Shown in pieces: positions 45,641 to 55,764 of a stretch of 64,000 nt of DNA. Numbering within the stretch: position 1 is the first letter of the stretch; each line of letters starts with the position of its first letter. Origin of the DNA: Mrakia gelida (lineage: Eukaryota > Basidiomycota > Tremellomycetes > Cystofilobasidiales > Mrakiaceae); contig BRON01000001.1 in the NCBI GenBank assembly GCA_024345305.1, forward strand, positions 2,046,001 through 2,110,000. The letters are read 5' to 3'. Below the pieces are notes generated by a model. It saw nothing but the letters and a program-made list of their open reading frames with translations. It was not told where the DNA came from and did no database searches. Both the position numbers and the translations under genes were made by a program.

Positions 45641-48501
45641 ATGAACGACGACGACGAGCGAGAGCCCTCCTCCCATCCCCTCCTTCCTACAGGTGCATCC
45701 TCTTCAGCATCGAGAGGAGGAGCCGAGTCGTCCTCACCTTACTACCCTTCAACGTCGAGTCGGAAGGGCTACCTCGCGCTCGTCAAGCGAAGAGGATGGC
45801 TGCTCCTCGTCCTGGGATCGCTAGCCGTCTTCGCGCTTTCGCTCAGCCTGAGGGGGGGAGGTACGAGTAGTGGAAGTCGTCAGGTCGAAGGTTGGAGTTG
45901 GAAAAAGAGACCTAAAGCGAGTGAAGGACTGTTGAAGGAGGGAGGGAGAAGAGCCCTGAGGAATGAGTCGTACACCGGTGAGTTCTTCGTCTCCTCCTCC
46001 AGCTTCGTAGACTTTAGTAGAGCTTTTTTTCAGCTCCTTCTGGATGTAGGATGCTCTGGCTGCAGTTTCAGTCTCTCTGTCCACTCCCTCGTCGATATGT
46101 TGAGCTCAAACGCTAACTCCTCCCTTCCTTCCCTCCCTCCCTCCCGCGGCCTAAGACAACCTCCTCCCCACCATCAACTACATCGCCTCCTTCCACATCG
46201 CCGGACTCAACAACGAAATCATGACCCAGTTCAACCTTCTTCACCTCACCTTCCTCCTTCGCGAAAATCCAGCCTCCCCTTACCCTTACACGCCCATCCT
46301 CTCTCCCTTCCTTCCTCACTTCAACCATCTCGGAGGAGGAGAAGGACTCAACGCCGCCCCCCTCCTTCGATTCTCCCAGGTGTTCGACATAGATCGTTTA
46401 GCGGAGACGCTGGGGTTCGGGATCGTCGAATGGTCGGATCTAAAGGTTGGGGATCCGGGGGAGGGGATGGGAGGGAGGATTGAGGATGAGTGGAGTACGG
46501 AGGAGGAGAGGGAGGAGGAGAGGAAGTTGGTGCTGGCGGGGAAGAAGGTGCAGAGGATTGGACAGGGGTTGAAGAGGGAGGTGATGAGTTGCTGGTCGAC
46601 GTGGATGACGAGTCATGCGGGGAACAAGCTTCAGGTGAGTTGACGAACGAGTGAAACGAACGAAACGAGACGCGTCTTGAGATTACTCTCTCTCCTTCCA
46701 CACTCTCTCTCTTTTTTTCTTGCTCTTTTGCTGACCTGCGTTCCCCTTACTGTCGAAGCCGCGTCTGGGAGAGTACTACAACTTCAGTGAGTCTCGAGAA
46801 TGAGGAGCAAAACGCGAACGCGAACGCGCTTCGTCTCGACGCGTTTCGTCCCTCCTCTCTCCTTTTCACTGACCCTCTTTGCTCCTCCTCCCCACCTTTT
46901 TCCCTCCCTCCCAGAAACATCCTACACCCCCCTCCCTCCCTCCGTCTTCGCAGCAACCGGCCGCGCACCCGATCACGTCCTTTTCCCCGTCCTCGCCAAC
47001 CTCCTCTCCCCGCCCGAAAACCGTCTTCGCTCCGAATACCTCTCCTTCACCAGCGACGAAGCTCAGAAGAACATAGAGTCCTGGGGGAGGAACATGACCC
47101 TCGCGGATGTGTTCACCAAGAAGAAGGCACCGAACGACGATGGGTGGGTCGAACCGAATACGAACGGTGGGCAGATTACGTGCTTTGATCTGCTTTACTA
47201 CGGGTCGGATAAGGGGGAGGAGGTGAGGGAGATCTATAGGGCTACACCGCCGGTGCCGAGAGGTGAGTTTGGCTTGCTGGTTTGGGGTGGGGTGGGGAGG
47301 AGGACGCGTCCAGGGAAGGAGAGCTGATCTTTCTTCCTTTCGTCTCGTTCGTTCCAGACGCTGGCCCTTGGTGGAGCGTCGGGCAGCACGCTCACTGGAA
47401 TCCTGAGCTTAGAGCTATCGGAGTTAACACTCTTCGTCAAGTCCTCGGAATGCCAGCTGGGAAGACGGTGCCGGACGTGAGTTCGAGTTCGAGTTTGAGT
47501 CGCGTTGAGTCGAGTCCCCTCCTCTTCGAGCCAAAGCTGACCTCCTGATTTCACTCGGTGCGATGTTGTGATTCAGATCTTCACCGTTCACATCCGTCGA
47601 ACAGACTTCTTGCCTTCCTGTCCTGCTTACGCTCAGCCTTGGTTCGTCGTTCTTTGTCGTCTCTCCCACCTTCGCTCGTTCTGTTCTTGCGCTCCCCTCC
47701 TTCGCCTTTCCTCGAGCTGACCTTCCCTCTCTTTCTCTCACTCTAATCTTCTCTCTCTTGCTTTCTTCTCGCTGCAGTCTCGCCGTCTCCCACTTCGCCA
47801 ACCACGTCAACGCCATGCGAGATCGATTCGTCAAGAACGGGACTCGAGGAGCAGCAGACTGGCCTGTGGTTGTGACCACCGACGAATCGGACCCTGAGTG
47901 GGTTCTCTCTCTTTCTCTCTCTCCCTTTCTTGCTCTCGCTGTTTCTTTTCTCCCTCTCTCTCTCTCCTCTGTTCCAATAAAGAAGCTGACTGCTCGTCGT
48001 CTTCGTTCGCGCTCCCGTCCAGGTACCTCGCTGAGATCGCCAGCCTCGGATGGTTCCTCGTCGACCATCATGCTCTGAGGACGAGGGCGATCCATGGGAT
48101 CTGGTATCCCAGTCTGATCGACAACGTCATTCTCGCGTTCGGACAGGGTTTCGTTGGTTCGTCAAGCCATTCGCTCGAGCTCGCCTTCTCGTCTCGTCTC
48201 GTCCCCTCCCCCCTTCCCTCCCCGCTGATCCGCTCCCTTATCCTCTCCCTCCCTCTTCACAGGCACGCAAAGTAGCACAAGTAAGTGCCACTCCTTCTCT
48301 TCCCCCGCACCCACTGTCCCCGCCTCTCCTCCTTCGTTTCCGTTTCTCGTCGCTGACCGAACGACGCGTCTTCTTTTCCCTTCCCCAGTGAGCATCCTCG
48401 CCTCCCGTCGAGTGGAGGACTGGAACGGTGGGAAAGCTGAGAGAGTAGGAGCTTTGGAGTCCAAGTGGCCGTACGATCCTGTTACTGAGACTAATCATTA
48501 G
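45641..48501 (+). CDS. O-fucosyltransferase-like protein, type II membrane
   Basis: Starts MNDDDEREPSSHPLLP at 45641, with one anchor GWLLLVLGSLAVFALSLSL near residues 53-71; stops TAG 48499-48501. The lumenal part has NYIASFHIAGLNNEIMTQFN, with the start of an FxxxGxxN donor motif altered to HIAGLNNE. Then come PRLGEYYNF|KTSYTPLP, ITCFDLLYYGSDKG, HWNPELRAIGVNTLRQVLG, FTVHIRRTDFLP (the conserved HxRRxDF block), WPVVVTTDESDPE|YLAEIA with GWFLVDH, YPSLIDNVILAFGQGFVG and SILASRRVEDWN. HIRRTDF plus the late IDN-x-G-xGFVGT-x-S block is the GDP-fucose O-fucosyltransferase fold. The acceptor is unknown; basidiomycetes carry many uncharacterised members. About nine exons; four introns carry ACGCGT. 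It closes the row of four glycosyltransferase candidates. Confidence 0.8.
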
Positions 48502-49154
48502 GGTAGTTCTAGACGAGCGTTCTGTTTCTGTCTCGGTTTCGTTTTGCATTTGCTTTTCCTTTTCAGCAGCATCTCAGCATCCGCATATATCTCGCATCTA
48601 TCTGTCTATCTCGTCTATCTCGTTGTTCGAATCTCGTGCTCGCCTTGCTTATCTAGACTAGATCTATCTATCTTCTATCGTTTGTAAACCCCGCTGAAAT
48701 CGAGTTGAGTTGAGGGAGGGTCAGTCTTGAAACCACAGCAGTTTCGCTGACTTCCCTTCCTGTGCGTCTTCAAATATCGGACCTATGTACAGCTGATGGA
48801 GCGCGCGAAGGTTGCCAGCCTTCCTACTCCCGTATCCGAGTCAACGAGCGCCTCTCCTCTCCTCGACTTCCGACGCGTCAAAGTCAAATCGACCGTTCCG
48901 TCTTTCTGTCCTTGCTCTTCTTCCGCTTCGCCTTCGATCGTCGGAACATACAAGCTTCATTATTAGGACTAGTCGGAAGTTGAAAAGTGGAACCAAAGTC
49001 TAGAGAGTGTTCCTGAGAGCGGTGGATGGGAGAGGCGGGAACGACAAACAAGTCCATTGGACAGACTTCGCGTTCCTTTGCCCTCCAACCTTCACCTTTA
49101 CTTTCCCCCCTCCCTCTCGACACCCTCAGTCTTGAATACGCATCACATCACGCT
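48502..49154. other. Intergenic region with TCTATC-rich tract
   Basis: About 650 bases. 48590-48680 is unusually AT-rich with repeated TCTATC/ATCTA units, a likely 3' end for the upstream gene. The later part is probably the promoter of the small secreted protein. No gene is seen. Confidence 0.4.
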
Positions 49155-50046
49155 ATGGTCTTCATCCTCCGAGCCAAATCCCTACTCATCGGCGTAACGC
49201 TCGCTCTCTTGTCCCTCCCCCTCACGTCGGGCGGCTGGGTTCGACCTCTCGTCCCTCGAGCGGATCCCTCAGGTGCTTCGAGCTTCAGTTGCAACTACCA
49301 AGGATACCTGTGAGTGCGCTTTGCGGTCGTCGGAAGCTCCCAGCTTCTTTGTGAAGGGGACTGAGGGTTCGCAAAGTCGACGACGCCGTCGAAGTAAACA
49401 AGACTCGCTCGAGCTGACCTCCTTTCCCCATTCCGCGTCCTCCTCGCCTGCCCTCTTGCTCAGCCCCGGATACCCCGCCGGCTTCACGTATCTAGGAGAC
49501 ACCGGTACGGATATCTCATGCTACATCAACGCTTCTCCACCTCAGTGAGCTCTTTTCTTTCTTCTCGCTCCCACTCCTCCTTTCCGCGACGCGCTTTTTT
49601 CCGCCTCGCCCCGCCTCTCCTCCACTGACACGAATCATCACAATGTCTCGTCCTCACCAGCGTCTGTCTCTACGGCATCATCAGCAACGAGCTCAACGTC
49701 GCCCTCTCCGCCGTTCAGTGCAATCCCGCCGTCAAAAGCACGAATCAAGTGATGTGTAGCGGGTCGCCGAACTACGTTTGTCAGAACCCAGCAACTGGAG
49801 CAGGACCGATAGGAGCGACAGTTACGTGCTCGAATCCGTTCAGGAAGAGGAGGAGGAATGGGGTGTCGAAGAATTCTGGTGAGTGAGAGCTTTCGCGCGC
49901 GTTGTTTTCGGTTCGCTTTGGTTGACATTCATGCTTCCCTTTCGTCTCGCTTGGCTGGTGTTCCAGAGTGGATGAAGAAGAGGCAAGCAGTGATAAAGAG
50001 AGCTCCTAATCTGCTCGCACGCAGGAAAAAGCTGAAGGGTGTTTGA
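49155..50046 (+). CDS. Small secreted cysteine-containing protein
   Basis: MVFILRAKSLLIGVTLALLS at 49155 is a clear signal peptide. Four exons follow with agreeing phases, ending KKLKGV and TGA at 50044-50046; the product is about 165 residues. The mature part has about seven cysteines: ASSFSCNYQGYL|PGYP, DISCYINASPP, VCLYGIISNELNVALSAVQC, VMCSGSPNYVCQNPA and VTCSNPF. The C-terminal tail is strongly basic (RKRRRNGVSK ... MKKRQAVIKR ... ARRKKL). KR sites would suit Kex2-type cleavage of the tail. It resembles fungal small secreted proteins or hydrophobin-like folds only in general; the Cys spacing is not that of a hydrophobin (no CC doublets). No family is recognised. It lies just upstream of the inserted duplication. 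Confidence 0.65.
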
Positions 50047-50713
50047 GGAGGAGGGGGAAGACGGGTTGTTTGTGGAGTCGACCTTGTCGAGGAGGAACTT
50101 CCTGTCGTTTTCGGAGTTTCGAGGAGGGAAGGGGTTGTATCACGGTTACCTTGGTCCTCTCTCTAGTATGTACGTTCTTCTCTTTGAGTTCTTCGATCCG
50201 TGGGTGGCTTTGGAAGGAGGAAACGAAGCTCGAACTTCGACGCGTCGCTGCTTCCCCTCGTGCTCATGATTCGTCTCCTCTCGCTCAGAGGATTCTCTTG
50301 ATACAGCTACACCTCCATGCAAAAGTTCCGTCTCGTCTGCCTACAGCCGAGCATATTCTCTCTTGAAGAAAGTCGAAAAGAAAGGGATGCGACGCGTCAA
50401 GGCAACAACAACGTCCTAACCTTTCCTCTTCGACGCCGACCTCTGGGACTTCTACCCCTCTCGCGAGTCGATAAGACTACGCCTATGTCGTCCCTCCCTA
50501 AGTTTCTTTATCCCAGGAAGGACGAGGAGGTCATCTCGACATCTCGCAGTCGACCGAGCGAGAAGGAGAGCCGAGCTCAACATCGCCTCCTCCTTCTTTC
50601 CTCCTCTCTCCTCTCTTCCACCTCCCTTCCTCCTTCAAATCCCTGTCATCCGCCCGTCTCCACTACCAGACCTGACTTCTGCCTCTCTCGGAGAGAAATT
50701 ATTCCAGCCCTGC
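50047..50713. other. Intergenic region up to the inserted block
   Basis: About 670 bases after the small secreted protein. Two GACGCGTC motifs lie near 50238 and 50389. Open frames here are short and unsupported. It ends at the left insertion junction. Confidence 0.4.
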
Positions 50714-50715
50714 TT
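50706..50715. repeat. Left flanking 10-bp direct repeat (target-site-like)
   Basis: Reads agccctgctt and abuts the left end of the inserted block. The last two bases (tt) are shared with the first bases of the copied block. The same 10 bases follow the right end at 53406-53415. Confidence 0.85.
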
Positions 50716-53405
50716 GAGCTCGTTCGTTTGCGTTTCTTCGTCGTTTTTGGGGGTCCTTTTCTCTCGTTCTTTTTGTCGCTCGCTCGGTTTCTTTCTGTAG
50801 ATCATATGTTTCCCCTCCTGCATTAATCATCGCTCTCTGATATCGCATCTCTTGGCTTTCGCTTGTCGTTCGGTTCATGAGGGTGGGCACGAGGAGACGG
50901 TCGGACGAAACGAAACGAAAGCTGCGACGCGTCGACTCGCGCTCGACTGCTCTTTCTCTCTCGCTCACTTCCCTCAGGTCGACCAGCCACTCAGATCAGA
51001 ACCAATAGATATATAAATAGATCGACTAAGAGAGACCAATAGATAAAATCGCGAGGCGGCAAATCTGATGGAAGCAAACGAAGTGAGGAACGAAAGACGG
51101 CTGGATGGTTGTACACGACGAACAGCTGAGAGACAGCTAGAACCCAAGAGATGAACGTTACGAGATGGCGAAGAATAGATAGTGGATGCCAGATTCCAGA
51201 TGGTAGAAGTACAAAAGTGACGAGAAAGAGCAGAGGAGAGCGGCCGAAGGAAGAGAGTCGTCGTCGTCGCTGCGAGCCGGAAAGAAGAGGGGAGTCAGAA
51301 CGAGACGAGTGGTCGAGGTGACGAAGCAGAGCACTCACAAAGAGAGAGAGAGAGAGAGAGGGAGAGAGACGCAAGGATCATTGAAGGAGGAGCTTGCCTC
51401 CCATGGACTGAAAAACAAGCGACGCGACGCGAGGAGTCAGTCTCGAGCAACGCACGAGCGAAACGAAACGAAGCAAAGCTCACCATCGCGTCTCGGTCGT
51501 GAGCCATCGCTCTTCGATACTCGAGGAGGAGTCGGAACATGCTGGAGAAGAGGTCGGAGAAGCGAGGGAGTCAGTCAAAAGAGAAGGGGAGAAGTTGGGA
51601 CGAGCCAGACGAGACCGAGCGAGATGCAGGACGACGACGCTCTGCCTTTTGATCTCGTCGACGGACGAAAGAAAGAAAGGCGATAGGCCTCCCGGTCGTC
51701 GGAGAAGTTCAACTCACTATGCTTGCATATCAACCCAGCGCCAATTCTTCGCGACGAAGTCCAGTCCTGCCTCAGAGATGACCTTCCCGAGCGCCTCGTT
51801 CCCTTCCGAGACTCCTGGGGCGCCGATGAAGAAGGTGGAGGTGTCTGAGAAGGAAAGAAGGAGAAGAGGCAGAGGAAAGGTCAGCTTGAGGTCGAGTCGA
51901 CGTCGAGACGAGACGAGACGAGACGAGACGTGGAGAAAAGAAGGTTGACTGACGGTAGAGATCCGTGAGGTCGAGGTTGACAGGGACGTAATGAAGCCAA
52001 GGCGTAAGCCATTCGGTGTTCCACTCGGGGTAGATGGTAATCTGGAGAAGAGCGAGCGAAGGTGATGGGAAGTCAGTTTCGAGAGAGACGGACGCGTCGA
52101 AAGGGACGAGGAGGGCGAAAATGACCTTGAAGACGACCTGTCCGAGAGCGACGAGTCGACGGAATCGAGAGGACCCTGGGAGGATATAGAGCTAGGTCAG
52201 TCGAGTATTCAAGGCAGAAAGGGGGACGCAGTAAGCTCACATCCGTTTCCATCGCTGAAGAAAGAAAGGTCGAGAGTCAGCTCTCCGCTTCGTCCACCGA
52301 CTTCTCTCGCGCTCGAAAACTCACATATCCAAAGCGTATCGATACAACAGCGTCTCCTGAGGTGTAACGTATCCACCCAGCTTGATCTCATCCCTCATCT
52401 CGTCGCCTGAAACACCACCGAACCGACAACAGCAAGTCAGTCTCGTCGTCTCCCCTCCCTCGCACCGTCTCGCTCGAACACTCACAAGTCCCATCGCTCT
52501 CCTGACACTGCGACACCGCCGTAATCCCCACATCGAAAAGATGCTCGTTCAGCTCCCTCGCATGAAGTCTCCTCATCGACACCTCCCTCGTAGCCTCGTC
52601 CCAGCCAGTCTCGACGAGCACGTCCGTGTGCGAATCTCCATGAGCGTTGGCGAGAGCGTTCAGTCGAACTCGATGACTGTTTCGCCAGTTAAAGTCGTTC
52701 TTCTTCTCGTAGTGCCCTCCCGTGGTGCTTCCTCGCCAGAAGACCTAAGCGAACGGGAACGAGGGAGGAGGGTCGTGGGGTTGGGGGGGAGGGGGTTGGG
52801 GAGGGAAAGAAAGTCAGCGAGAGAATCCTCAAAAAGGAAAACGAAACGCGAGCTCGAGCTCTCGGACTGACCTTGTTGTTGGTCTTCTCCTCCCAGGAGG
52901 TGACTCCGCTCGTCTTGTTCTGGAAGGCGACCATGGGAGCCATGAGGATCTGAGGCGACTGAGCGATCTTGGAGAGAACGAACTGAGGGTGAAGTTTGGG
53001 CGTTCGGACTTGGTTTCGAGCGTAGGAGGCGTGGTAAGGGACGATGGAAGGGTTGTCTGCGAGGCGGGAGTGGGGTGGGGGGAAGGGGGGGAAGGCGACG
53101 TGTCTAGATCAGCGAAGAGAAAGGAGAGGAAAGGTGAGAGTGGGGAGTGAAAGAGGAGGGAGACGAACGACAGAAATCGAAGGACTTGGTGGGGTTCTTG
53201 ATGAAGGAAAGGGGAGAGACGATGGCTGTGGGAGACGAACGAAACGAGCGAACGAGAAGACGAGCTCTGATCAGCTCGCGGATTCTTTCACGAGCGAGCG
53301 AGGGAGGCGAAGAAGTCGGGAACTCATCACTCACGTTTCTCGCTGAAGTCATCTCGTTCCGAGAAGATAGCAGCCTCCTTGAAAGGTTTCCTATCCGAGA
53401 GCGAT
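50714..53405. repeat. Inserted copy of the 2.69-kb block
   Basis: Same sequence and orientation as 40349-43040, in a different intergenic site and bracketed by a perfect 10-bp direct repeat. Introns are retained, so it was copied from DNA, not from spliced RNA. Confidence 0.95.
51378..53405 (-). pseudogene. Truncated GT90 fragment (C-terminal exons only)
   Basis: Minus strand. It carries the exons from [19 protein letters not shown] to MGGKLLLQ and the same TGA (51380-51378). The break falls in the middle of an exon, so the anchor and the N-terminal half, including PPxGFDxW, are missing; the WRGSTTGG block is kept. No start codon is joined to it at the junction. It is probably non-functional, though the 150 bp to its right is the upstream region of an oppositely oriented gene and could drive antisense or fused transcription. 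Confidence 0.85.
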
Positions 53406-53415
53406 AGCCCTGCTT
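53406..53415. repeat. Right flanking 10-bp direct repeat (target-site-like)
   Basis: Reads agccctgctt, immediately after the last base of the copied block (…gagcgat), and matches 50706-50715. Confidence 0.85.
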
Positions 53416-53561
53416 CAGGGGCTCAGGAACATTTGAGCTGAAACCAGGTCCGTTCCCTTCCCTCCCTCGCTCCTCCTCATTTGTGTGCTGACCTCGTCCG
53501 CCCTGGCCCCTTTTCCCTTCCTTCTTTCACCTCGCTTCTGGCAGTCAACCCCCATCTCGAC

Positions 53562-55440
53562 ATGCTTGACTTCAACGGTGCTCTCTCGCTTTTTCTTCTA
53601 GCCTGTCTGCTTCTTCAAGGTTCGTTCAGACAAGTGGCAGCGGCCACTCCCTCTTTAGCTTCCCTCCCTCCCTCCCCTTTGGCCCTCTCCCATCAATGCT
53701 CACCTTCCTCCCCTTCCCTCCTCGACGCTTTGCTGCTACAGCTTTTCCTGTTCGCTACAAGTCAATCGTTTTCGGAGAATTCTACCCTGAGCGTTCGTTC
53801 TGATCTGTCTGATGATGATTCCCCGCTCTTCTCCCCTCTTCTCAAAAGCTCACCAATTCTCCTTCCTTCCTTCCTTCCCTCCAGCTCTCTCCCTCTCTCC
53901 TCTCTCCCCTTGACTCGCTCCTCCTCTTTCTCTACATGCTCCTCCCACTGTCCTCAATAGCAGCATCATCATCCTCCCCGCCGTCCTACCTCTCCTCCTG
54001 GACCTCCTAAACGTCACCCACTTCTCACTCCTCCTTCTCTCCCTTGCAACCACCCACGTCTGCTCTCCTTCGACGTTTGAACCCTCCCTCGAGGACAAGT
54101 TCAAGACCAACCTCTTCATCCTCGGCTGGATCACCGCTATCGGAGTAGTCATCATAAGGGTGGAAGGGTTCGTTTCGCCTTCGGACGAGGTCGTCGAGGA
54201 GGAGGAGGAGAAGACAGGGGCCAAGGTCAAAGAGCAGGACTGGTAGCTTTGGCTCGAGGGGATCTTGGGAGCTGCTGGTCTCGTCGGCTGGGGAGGTGAG
54301 TTATCTACCTCTTTCCTTGAAGGTGGATAGGTGGTGAGGACGAGGGAGGCGGAAGACGAACCCATGGAGGACGGAAAAGATAAAAAAAAATGAAAGGGAC
54401 GACGCGTGCGAGTCGGAAGCAGAGTTGACCGATTTTGCATCCTGTTTCATTCACAGTCACCATCTTCTTCGCTATCAACAACGACGGCGGATCAGGCCCA
54501 TCACCTCAACCTACCTCCTGGGTCCTCTCCTCGGTCCTGGCGACGCTCCTCGTCGTCAACCTCGGATCATTCCTTTGCAACCTCGCCAACCGAAGGTGCT
54601 CCCCATCGCTCGCCTCGGACGACATCGGAGGAGAGAAGGCTACCTCGGTTCTCATCGTCCCGGACGCTGCTGAGGAGGAAGAGGAAGAAGAGGACGAGAC
54701 CCTTCCGGACATGGTCGGACGTTCCTTCTTCCTCGCGATGCGCGTCGCGTGCTGTTTCTTGGCTGGCTACGCGATAGGGCTCGAATTTGGTGAGTCCCTC
54801 TCGCGCCCCTGAACTGAAATCGAAGCGAGTAAGCTGATCCATTCTGTCTACTCCACAGAATCTGGCTTCTACTCCTTCCTCGTCCCTGCAACCCTCGAGC
54901 TCCTTTCGATCTTCCTTCCAACGTCAGTCCTTTTTCCTCCCCTCCCTCTCCTCTCAAACTCGCACTGACTTAGGTCATGATTTCACTGTGTCGAACAGTG
55001 AAACCAACAAACCCCTGCACATCGCAGCCGCTTCCCTCATCCTCCTCTCGGTCGCTTTCGCCACCGTCGACTTCGTCGTCGCTCAAAGTCGGCTCTTTGC
55101 TTCTCTCAACGACGCCGGTGAGTCCAGACTGCACTCTTTCGACTCTGGAAAAGCTTTTCTGACCGCTCTTTGTCTTTTTCTCGCAGCCTCCGACGCGCTC
55201 TTGGAAAGCGGAGATGCAGCTCAACTCTACTCGCTCTCCCGCTTCGTCCTCGTTTGGCTTGCGATCAGGTTGCTGTGGATCCATAGCTCGAAGGAGAGAA
55301 AGATGGCGAGAGGGAGAGGAATCGCTCTCGGGGATGTCGAGAATGCTGAGCTCGGGTGGAAGGATGAGAAGAAGGTGATGGCGAGGGAGGAGGTCGCGTC
55401 GACGACGACAGGAGGAAGCGGAGACTTGGTGATTCTGTAG
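53562..55440 (+). CDS. Multi-pass membrane protein with an in-frame TAG (possibly decaying)
   Basis: Probable start MLDFNGALSLFLLACLLLQ at 53562. Later exons give IIILPAVLPLLLDLLNV, LFILGWITAIGVVIIRVEGF, WLEGILGAAGLVGWG|VTIFFA, SWVLSSVLATLLVVNLGSFL, FFLAMRVACCFLAGYAIGLE, LLSIFLPT|ETNKPLHIAAA and SRFVLVWLAIRLLWI, ending VASTTTGGSGDLVIL and TAG 55438-55440. Six or seven spans suggest a transporter or ABC-type N-terminal membrane bundle, but no family is recognised. Two problems appear. The first exon does not join the second in frame, and TAG at 54244-54246 interrupts KVKEQDW*LWLEGIL, where both sides read as protein. No intron plausibly removes it. The insertion of the GT90 fragment ends about 150 bp upstream and may have cut off the promoter. 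Confidence 0.5.
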
Positions 55441-55764
55441 ACCGAAACGATACCTAGCATACTTCTCGCTGATACTCTCGCCTGTTCACTCTATACCCTT
55501 GTTTGGTATGTACCCTTCAACGCTGTTTTTCAACGTGATTTCCCGCCTCGCAAGAAAAGAAACAAGGCGTCTATCGAAATACACTGAAGCGTTCTTTCTC
55601 TTCGCTCGTCCGCTTGCTTCAGCCGGTTCTCACAATCAAAAAGAGTCCTAGCGATACATAAGTTGTACAAGAGTACAAAATGGGCGAGATGTTCATCCTT
55701 GTCGAACGAAACCCCAGTGGCAGTGACAAGATCCAAACGCGCGTCCTCCCGTCTCCGTCCCACC
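55441..55764. other. Convergent 3' intergenic region
   Basis: About 320 bases between the membrane-protein gene and the ABC transporter. No gene, repeat or structured RNA is seen. Confidence 0.4.

Noticed and set aside
50714..53405. Retrotransposed copy of the GT90 gene
   Set aside because: All introns and non-transcribed 3' flank are present, and there is no poly(A) tract, so it was not made from mature mRNA.
50706..53415. Named transposable element
   Set aside because: No terminal inverted repeats, long terminal repeats, transposase or reverse transcriptase are visible; the block holds only GT90 exons, introns and flank.
38216..54246. TAG read as a sense codon in this organism
   Set aside because: Several well-supported genes end in TAG (bL32m, RAP1-like, O-FucT-like, ABC transporter), so TAG is a normal stop here.
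37681..55440. RIP-type mutation as cause of the stop codons
   Set aside because: The duplicated blocks themselves are unchanged between copies, which is the opposite of what repeat-induced C-to-T mutation would give, and the main lesions are single-base frame breaks.
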